A stretch of DNA of 64,000 nt from JBLHKT01 sp043101615 (lineage in GTDB: Bacteria > Planctomycetota > Phycisphaerae > Phycisphaerales > UBA1924), in NCBI GenBank assembly GCA_043101615.1, contig JBICID010000101.1:18703-82702 (forward strand), read 5' to 3'. Of this stretch, positions 57,771 through 64,000 are shown piece after piece. How positions within the stretch are numbered: position 1 is the stretch's first letter; each line of letters opens with the position of its first letter. The notes beneath the pieces were generated by a model that did no database searches, was not told the origin of the DNA, and worked only from the letters and a program-made list of their open reading frames with translations. The position numbers and the translations under genes were made by a program.

Positions 57771-58790
57771 TCAGCACCCCGCCAGGAAGATCTGCACGAA
57801 CGCCCCGATGTCGCCGTTGTCCAGGATGCCGTCGTTGGTGAAGTCCGCCCGCAGGCTCCCCGCGAGGAAGAGCGACACGAACGCCCCGATGTCGCCGTTG
57901 TCCAGCACGCCGTCGTTGTTGATGTCGCCCGGGCAGCTCTGCACCAGCGGCGCGAGCGTCAGCCCGCCGATCGTGTCGGGGTGGTCCACCTGCCCGCCCG
58001 AGGACCACGCGAGCGGGTTGACGGACAGATCCATCTCGATCTGGTGCCGGCTGAACGCCGCGAAGCTCGGGTCGGAGTTCTGCACCATGTAGGAGTACAC
58101 CGTGTTCGTCGCCGGGTCGTGCGTGATGTCGGTCAGGAAGAGCGGGATGGTCCCGAGCTGTGCGAGGCCGGAGGTGTCGAGATTGGTGGTCGTGAGCTGG
58201 AGCGTGTTGAAGTTGGTCCCGTTCACGTCGATCGCGAGGAACTGCCCCGTCAGCGTGTTGAACGCGGAGCTGTCGTTGTCGCGGTCGTTGATCGCGAGCA
58301 GGGACGTCGCCCCGGTGTCCGGGTCGACGCCGATGATCTCGGACGAGAGGAACAGCTCACCGAACAGGTCGAAGAAGACGTCGTCGGTGTTGGGCACCAG
58401 GTACAGGTCCCGCCCCGGGTCGTAGGCGATCGAGTCGTACAGCTGCGTCACCGCGGTGTTGCCCAGCGAGAACAGCACGCTGCCGGCCCCGGTCGCCCGG
58501 TCGATCTCCGCCAGGTACTGGTCCCAGGTGTCGTCGGCGGTGCGGTAGACAAGGTACAGGGTGACCAGCCGGTCCCGGGCCGAGTCGTAGCACAGCTCGC
58601 CCACGCCGTACGGCGAGCCCTGCGGACGGACGGGCGAGGACAGCCCGTGCGCCCCGACCACGGTGACGTCGGACGGATCCGAGGCGTCCCAACGGACCAG
58701 GTCGGTCCGCGTCAGCCCGTAGACCGTCTGGGCCGAGGCGACGGAGGACAGGGCGGCGAGTGCGGCAACGGCTGCGGCGTGCGTGTTCAT
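57771..58790 (-). CDS. secreted protein with GC-type dockerin tail
   Basis: 339 residues. Signal peptide (MNTHAAAVAALAALSSVASA). The body (about 22-280) has repeated turns such as YDSARDRLVTLY, YDPGRDLYLVP and HDPATNTVYSY, like a beta-propeller of unknown function. The dockerin is canonical: SCPGDINNDGVLDNGDIG, then DFTNDGILDNGDIGAF and FLAGC. Start at 58790 chosen because the signal peptide begins there; the longer frame would add 31 unrelated residues. Convergent with the kinase gene. Confidence 0.8.
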   Translation of the reverse strand: MNTHAAAVAALAALSSVASAQTVYGLTRTDLVRWDASDPSDVTVVGAHGLSSPVRPQGSPYGVGELCYDSARDRLVTLYLVYRTADDTWDQYLAEIDRATGAGSVLFSLGNTAVTQLYDSIAYDPGRDLYLVPNTDDVFFDLFGELFLSSEIIGVDPDTGATSLLAINDRDNDSSAFNTLTGQFLAIDVNGTNFNTLQLTTTNLDTSGLAQLGTIPLFLTDITHDPATNTVYSYMVQNSDPSFAAFSRHQIEMDLSVNPLAWSSGGQVDHPDTIGGLTLAPLVQSCPGDINNDGVLDNGDIGAFVSLFLAGSLRADFTNDGILDNGDIGAFVQIFLAGC

Positions 58791-58982
58791 GGGGATGCTT
58801 CCGGGGGATTGGCGCACCTGACGCGGGGCGCTCCGCCTCTGTTCTACCAGACTCCGTGCGTAGAACGCCACAAAGTTGTGCAAAATCCTCCCCGATTCCG
58901 ACGAAACGGGGCCCGCCGGGCCCCGAACGGGTTGCTGCGACGCGGCGGGATCGGGCGCCGGGAGGGCGGCGCGCCGGGGGGG

Positions 58983-60047
<1,065 letters not shown>

Positions 60048-60202
60048 GGGTCGCTTTCGTGCGGAGAGTTGAGAAACGCTTCGGGGACGGCACCTACGAC
60101 GCACCCGGCCAAACGGTTCGCCGACCGGGGCGTGTGCGGGCCCGGTCGCGGGGACGGATTGTTGTCATCGGGCGACGGTGGGGGTCGATCGAGCGGGAGT
60201 TT

Positions 60203-61681
60203 TTAGGGCCCGGGCGAGGAGCTCGGAGTACGCGGGGGGTCGCCCGGCTCCCTGTTCTCGGGCGTTGTGCCTGGCGCTGCCCCCTCGGGTCTCTCCACGC
60301 CGAAGACGTCCGGGGCTTGCTTGTCGGGGTCGCGGTCGCCACCGAGCACCGCGAGCACCGTGAACGCCCCGAGGAAGCAGGCAAGCGCCGCGAGTGAGGC
60401 GAGCCCGATCGGGAGCGTGCGACGGGGCCCGGGCCCGCGTGCGTGGGTCTCGGCACAGGCGATCGCCATGAGCATCAGCAGGAAGGGCTCGTGGTACCGC
60501 TGCCACACGTTGGCCGAGGCGGTCTGCGACAGCGCAAAGCCCAGCAGCCCCAGCCCCATGATCCAGCGCGAGCGGGGCGAGAGCGCCGCCCCCCACAGCA
60601 GCAGCGCGACCGCGCCAGCGGGGGCCCCCAGCAGGACCAGCACCGAGGTGTGGCCCGCGATCACCGGCAGCCGGCGGACCACGTTCCACCAGCCCGAGGC
60701 TCTCCCCTCGTCGAACGACCACGTGGTCTCCGGAACGATCGCCAGCACGATCGCCGGCACGCACGCGATCACGACGAGCGCGATCGTGCGCCAGTCCGGG
60801 CGGGCCCGGAGCCACCGGGGCAGCAGCCACGGCGCGAAGAAGACCGACAGCACCGCGATCTCCAGCAGCAGGAACGCCGGCAGCGAGGGCGACCACGACT
60901 GTGTCGTCACCTGGAACCGGGGCGGCGTCAGCCCGCCCCACAGCCGGTAGAACCACCCGACGATCGCGAAGGCCGGCAGCGTGCACGCCACGCCCAGCAG
61001 CGTGCGGGGCAGCCGGCGTTTCACGCCCGCCCAGAGCGGTCGCTCCGCGTCGTGGTCGGGGGCCATCCACGCGCCCAGCCACACCAGCCCCGCCGCCCAC
61101 AGGTGGATCTGGCGGGTGAACACCAGCAGCGCCAGCAGAACGCCCGAGACCGCAAGCCCGCCCGGCGAGACACGCCCCGCGAGCGTGCGCAGCAGGACCG
61201 CCAGCACCAGCAGCCAGGCCAGGTTGTCTGGCAGCACGAACACGCCGGGCAGCAGCGTGTAGTTCGAGGCGATCAGGGGCAGCGTGAGCGCGACGCCCAG
61301 CAGCGGGGGAGCACGCCTCACCAGCGCCCGCGCCAGCACGAACAGCAGCACGGCCGTGATGACCGCCGAGCACACCCGCATCGACGGGACCGAGTCCAGC
61401 CCGGCGCGCACGGGCAGCGCCAGCAGCAGGTGGTACCCCGGCGTGGTGGCGGTGAGGTAGTTGGAGAAGTCCGGGGCGGGCAACTGCTCGGCCAGGGCGC
61501 GGACGGTGGGCTCGTGGAAGTGGCGTGAGTCCCACGAGGCGCGCCCCTCGTGGTAGCCCGACCCGATGAAGGCCGCGCCGATCAGGGCGAAGACCGCGGG
61601 CGGGATCAGGGCGAGCACCCGCCGCGACGGGTGCGCGGGTCGGTCGCCCGATGCGGGGGTTGTCGGCTCGTGCTCGGGCAT
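60203..61681 (-). CDS. polytopic membrane protein, possible GT-C glycosyltransferase
   Basis: 492 residues with about 11-12 predicted membrane helices. The first periplasmic loop (SGYHEGRASWDSRHFHEPTV ... NYLTATTPGYHLLLA) resembles the acidic first loop and TTPxxYH region of GT-C enzymes such as the Alg10/DIE2 group, which use polyprenyl-phosphate sugars. I cannot confirm the family. The tail is Pro/Gly/Glu-rich. The start at ATG 61681 is a choice; the frame continues upstream to 61855 without membrane segments. It is divergent from the UbiA-family gene, which may make its lipid donor. Confidence 0.7.
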   Translation of the reverse strand: MPEHEPTTPASGDRPAHPSRRVLALIPPAVFALIGAAFIGSGYHEGRASWDSRHFHEPTVRALAEQLPAPDFSNYLTATTPGYHLLLALPVRAGLDSVPSMRVCSAVITAVLLFVLARALVRRAPPLLGVALTLPLIASNYTLLPGVFVLPDNLAWLLVLAVLLRTLAGRVSPGGLAVSGVLLALLVFTRQIHLWAAGLVWLGAWMAPDHDAERPLWAGVKRRLPRTLLGVACTLPAFAIVGWFYRLWGGLTPPRFQVTTQSWSPSLPAFLLLEIAVLSVFFAPWLLPRWLRARPDWRTIALVVIACVPAIVLAIVPETTWSFDEGRASGWWNVVRRLPVIAGHTSVLVLLGAPAGAVALLLWGAALSPRSRWIMGLGLLGFALSQTASANVWQRYHEPFLLMLMAIACAETHARGPGPRRTLPIGLASLAALACFLGAFTVLAVLGGDRDPDKQAPDVFGVERPEGAAPGTTPENREPGDPPRTPSSSPGP

Positions 61682-61857
61682 GCGGGTGAGTGCCCCATCG
61701 GTCGGGCGGGGGTCAGAATCGAGCGACGGGGCGTCGTGGGCGGGTACAGTCTTCCAACGTTCGGGACGATCAGGGGTTCGGCCGGCGTCGTACTCCGCGA
61801 TGGCGGCTCGATCGAAGGCGGACGGGCGACGTCCGAGAACGATACAGGATTCCACCC
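61682..61857. other. divergent promoter region, membrane GT / UbiA gene
   Basis: A 176-base spacer between two divergent membrane-protein genes. gatacaggat (61841-61850) is the only -10-like string near the GTG at 61858, and it fits poorly. No ribosome-binding site is visible on either side. Confidence 0.35.
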
Positions 61858-62874
61858 GTGTCCAGCGTGCGCGAATCAGGATCGGTCAGCGGCGACCCCG
61901 GCGGGGACGACGCCGTACGCGCCGGCGCCGGGGGTGTCCGGGCGTACCTGCGCCTCGCTCGCCCGACGCAGTGGTCCAAGAGCCTCTTTGTGGCCGTGGG
62001 ACCGTTCTACGCCCTCACCCAGGACGGCGAGGCGGGGCTGGGTGACACGCCCCTGGGCGTCGTGGCGTGGCGGACCCTGCTCACCGCGATCGCCTTCGGG
62101 CTGGCCTCCAGCGGGCTGTACGTCTTCAACGACCTGGCGGACGTCGAGGCCGACCGGGCGCACCCGCGCAAGAAGACCCGCCCGCTGGCCTCGGGCGAGG
62201 TCTCGCCGTCGGGGGCTCGCGTGTACGCCGTGGCGCTGATGGCCCTGGGGCTCGCGTGCGCCGCGCTCCTGCCGGGCGGGGCCCGATGGTGGGTGCTCGG
62301 GCTGCTCGCGTCCCACGTCGCCAACGTGAGCCTGTACACCCGCCTGTTCAAGCACCGGCGCATCGCGGACGTGGTCAGCCTCGCGCTCGGCTTCGTGCTG
62401 CGCGTGGTCGCCGGGTGCGCCGCGATGTCCATCGAGCCCTCGACCTGGCTCCTCAACGCCACCTTCTTCCTGAGCATGTTCCTCGCCTTCGGCAAGCGCC
62501 TCGGCGAGCGACGCTCGATCGGAGAGGGCGCACACCAGGCACGAGCCGTGCTGGAACGCTACTCGCTCGACCTGCTCCGGATGCTCGTCGTCGTCACCGC
62601 GGTCGCGACCCTGCTGACCTACGCCCAGTACGTGCAGGACCGCGGCGACGCCTTCGTCACGACCCTCCTCGCCTCCGACGCCACCGCAGGCTTCCGCGTG
62701 AACCTGCTCTGGCTCACGATCATCCCCGCGACCTTCGCCATCCTCCGGGCCATGGTCATGGTCGAGACCGGACGCTACGACGACCCGACCGAGCTCGCCA
62801 CCAACGACCCGCCCTTCATCGTCGCGGCCCTGCTGTTCGTGGGGCTCACGGCCGCGGTCGTGTTCGGCGCATGA
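61858..62874 (+). CDS. UbiA-family prenyltransferase, DPPR synthase-like
   Basis: 338 residues, about nine membrane helices. The first Asp-rich motif NDLADVEADRAHP followed by RKKTRPLASGEVS, and the opening LRLARPTQWSKSLFVAVGP, closely resemble decaprenyl-phosphate 5-phosphoribosyltransferase (Rv3806c type), which transfers phosphoribose to a polyprenyl phosphate. YTRLFKHRRIADVVSLALGF and FGKRLGERR are the second conserved region. In mycobacteria this starts the arabinose donor pathway; no DprE1/E2 epimerase is visible here. GTG at 61858 chosen because similarity begins about 35 residues later and no ATG fits. Confidence 0.82.
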   Translation: MSSVRESGSVSGDPGGDDAVRAGAGGVRAYLRLARPTQWSKSLFVAVGPFYALTQDGEAGLGDTPLGVVAWRTLLTAIAFGLASSGLYVFNDLADVEADRAHPRKKTRPLASGEVSPSGARVYAVALMALGLACAALLPGGARWWVLGLLASHVANVSLYTRLFKHRRIADVVSLALGFVLRVVAGCAAMSIEPSTWLLNATFFLSMFLAFGKRLGERRSIGEGAHQARAVLERYSLDLLRMLVVVTAVATLLTYAQYVQDRGDAFVTTLLASDATAGFRVNLLWLTIIPATFAILRAMVMVETGRYDDPTELATNDPPFIVAALLFVGLTAAVVFGA

Positions 62875-62897
62875 AAAACGCCGCCCAAGGGGCGGCG
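62874..62897 (-). terminator. intrinsic terminator of the small lipoprotein gene
   Basis: Perfect 8-bp stem cgccgccc/gggcggcg with a 3-base loop; read on the minus strand it is followed by five T residues. It overlaps the last base of the convergent UbiA-family stop codon. Confidence 0.85.
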
Positions 62898-62925
62898 CTC
62901 GGGTGTTCGGGGCGGACCAACCCGG

Positions 62926-63204
62926 TCAGAACTTGGGGCCGAAGTGCAGACGCGACGGGCGGTCCAGGTACATCGCACGGGCGAGATCGTCCCGCATCGC
63001 CCGGAAGTCGGCGTCGGCCTTGTTGGCCCAGCGGTTGTACTCGTCGTCGCGACGCTTGGCCAGCGCGGAGTACGCCGGGGTCGGGTTCAGGCGGACCGCG
63101 GTCTCGTTGCCGGCGTGGTGGGACCCGCCGCACGCGGAGAGTGCGGCGACGCTCGCGAGGGCGGCGGCGGCGAGGGCGGCTCTGGTGGCGTTGCGTGCGT
63201 TCAT
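62926..63204 (-). CDS. small secreted lipoprotein
   Basis: 92 residues. A signal peptide with lipobox LSAC, lipidated Cys at position 24 (ASVAALSACGG). The mature part is helical and charged (LAKRRDDEYNRWANKADADF), with no known domain. AGGAG precedes the ATG at 63204, and the longer frame upstream is not credible. A strong terminator lies 28 bases after the stop. Confidence 0.82.
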   Translation of the reverse strand: MNARNATRAALAAAALASVAALSACGGSHHAGNETAVRLNPTPAYSALAKRRDDEYNRWANKADADFRAMRDDLARAMYLDRPSRLHFGPKF

Positions 63205-63447
63205 CGGAACTCCTCTTGGCCAGTTGGCGGGTGTTGTGGTCGCGAGCGGGCACCGCGGGGTGCCGGCGCGCCGTCCGGTGCGGGGACGAGTGTATGTCAC
63301 CCGATCGGGGGCTGCCCGGTGGGGGGCCCGCTGACTCTACGCCCCGTCCTCCGGTGAGGTTCCATCGACTCCCCGGTTGTGTGGAGGCTATGGACGAGGG
63401 TTCTGGGGCCCTGTTCGGTGGGCATCCCGAGAATTCGCGATTCGGGG

Positions 63448-63476
63448 CAGACATCCGGGCCGCAAAGCCGTATGTT
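63448..63476 (+). promoter_or_regulatory. promoter of the candidate 6S-like RNA
   Basis: CAGACA (63448-63453, 4 of 6 to TTGACA), 17-base spacer, TATGTT (63471-63476, 4 of 6 to TATAAT). Predicted transcription start at about 63483, a few bases before the structured region. Confidence 0.6.
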
Positions 63477-63482
63477 GTGGGC

Positions 63483-63690
63483 CTGGCCCCCGGGCGTGCC
63501 GCGTGCACGACGCTGGCGGCCGGTGATGATTGTTTGGAGCCTTGTTGAATCCCCAGGGAGCCAAGGCAAGCTCGGTCGATGGGCGTGCCCCCTCGCAGGG
63601 GATTACCGGGACCGGGCCCGAGGCGCCCACCTAGCTCTGGGGCTTCCGAACATGATCACCGGCTGGCGCGTCGTGCACGCGGCACACTCT
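63483..63690 (+). ncRNA. structured small RNA, probable 6S RNA (ssrS-like)
   Basis: The ~200-base stretch can fold into a long rod. Its terminal stem is a perfect 18-bp pairing of 63496-63513 with 63668-63685. Beyond a small internal loop come 9 perfect pairs (63519-63527 with 63655-63663), then about 10 pairs with one bulge and one G-U (63532-63541 with 63641-63651). There is then an asymmetric loop (ttgttgaat), a further short stem (63551-63556 with 63637-63642), and an apical hairpin cccct-cgc-agggg (63589-63601). A long terminal stem, a central bubble and an apical hairpin within 180-200 bases are the 6S RNA design, which traps RNA polymerase. A promoter precedes it. Identity rests on structure and length only. 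Confidence 0.6.
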
Positions 63691-63748
63691 TTGCGCCGAT
63701 CTCGCCCTCCCGGTCAATCCCGAGCAGGATCAGGCCGATCAGCACCCC

Positions 63749-64000
63749 ATGCAGCTCGCCTCGCTTGGATCCAACGCCGGGATCGACTTCGGAGCCACCG
63801 GGCTCCGCGGCGCGGTCAGCGTGCGGGTCGCACGCGAGGCGCTCGACCAGGCCCAGGCCCAGGGCGCCAGCGCCGTGGCCCTGATCGACCAGGCCGGCGA
63901 GGCCGCCCAGGCGGCCCGGGCGTCCGTCGGACGCGGGCCGGTGGCGCCGGTCGCCGGTGTCGGCGAGACAGGCCAGACGCTCGACCTGGTCGCCGGGCCC
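63749..64000 (+). CDS. YjfB-like small protein, 5' part (runs off window)
   Basis: 84 codons are visible from ATG 63749 to the right edge with no stop. MQLASLGSN is followed by the helix VSVRVAREALDQAQAQGASAVALIDQAG, which resembles the YjfB putative motility protein family (short proteins with an ALDxQ-x-QGxxxLxLL helix). The Ala/Gly/Val-rich continuation is longer than in YjfB. It follows the structured RNA by about 60 bases on the same strand. Function is uncertain. Confidence 0.55.
   Translation, partial: MQLASLGSNAGIDFGATGLRGAVSVRVAREALDQAQAQGASAVALIDQAGEAAQAARASVGRGPVAPVAGVGETGQTLDLVAGP

Noticed and set aside
63483..63690. SRP (4.5S) RNA
   Set aside because: The conserved GGAAGG/AGCAG loop of SRP helix 8 is missing, and the long 18-bp terminal stem fits 6S better.

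Overview
The window is high-GC (about 70 %), densely coded chromosomal DNA from what looks like a planctomycete of the class Phycisphaerae. The main reason is the set of seven secreted proteins that end in the same tandem EF-hand module closing in FLAGC (the 'GC-type dockerin' of Phycisphaerales). Supporting signs are a class II DAHP synthase, a lysine-rich histone H1-like protein, a large planctomycete-type Ser/Thr kinase, a SPINDLY/OGT-like protein and zinc-ribbon membrane proteins. I see no rRNA or tRNA gene, phage, insertion sequence or CRISPR array.

Layout. 0-6.4 kb: a zinc-ribbon membrane protein running off the left edge, leucyl aminopeptidase, a HIT hydrolase, a PilZ protein, class II DAHP synthase and the H1-like protein. 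6.5-13.4 kb: a PHP-glycosyltransferase fusion, a degenerate metallo-beta-lactamase-fold protein and a 935-residue SF2 helicase bracketed by repeat elements. 13.7-16.3 kb: cystathionine gamma-lyase/synthase and cystathionine beta-synthase, which together make cysteine from homocysteine. 16.5-21.2 kb: SurE, a secreted unknown protein and an HDOD protein. 21.5-25.9 kb: a NeuC-type UDP-GlcNAc 2-epimerase, divergent from dxr, which is translationally coupled to an OGT-like protein. 26-30.2 kb: three secreted dockerin-tagged proteins in a row. 30.3-35.5 kb: a solitary DNA methyltransferase, a WaaP-like kinase, a DUF805 protein, MntR, a family 2 glycosyltransferase and a sulfotransferase. 35.6-43.6 kb: an extracellular alpha-glucan cluster (GH57-CBM25, GH13, FG-GAP protein), all dockerin-tagged. 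43.6-53.8 kb: pyrB, gmk, a DoxX protein, a large zinc metalloprotease, a class IV aminotransferase, a second sulfotransferase and a DEAD-box helicase. 54-62.9 kb: a low-GC Mrr-type endonuclease, a Ser/Thr kinase gene broken by an in-frame TAG, a dockerin protein, gmd, a polytopic membrane protein and a UbiA/DPPR-synthase-like enzyme. 62.9-64 kb: a small lipoprotein, a strong candidate for 6S-like RNA and the start of a YjfB-like protein.

Working together. The dockerin-tagged secreted enzymes suggest polymer degradation outside the cytoplasm, with starch or glycogen as the clearest substrate. GMD, NeuC, two sulfotransferases, the GT2 and GT4 enzymes and the DPPR-synthase-like enzyme point to an elaborate, possibly sulfated, cell-surface glycan.

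Regulation. About a dozen genes have a TANNNT -10 box ending 5-8 bases before the start codon and no Shine-Dalgarno sequence, so they are probably transcribed without a leader. Others have clear GGAGG-type sites. This pattern decided several starts here (GTG at 34185, 35475, 32232 and 55094). The high GC content creates very long shadow frames opposite real genes; these were left out.
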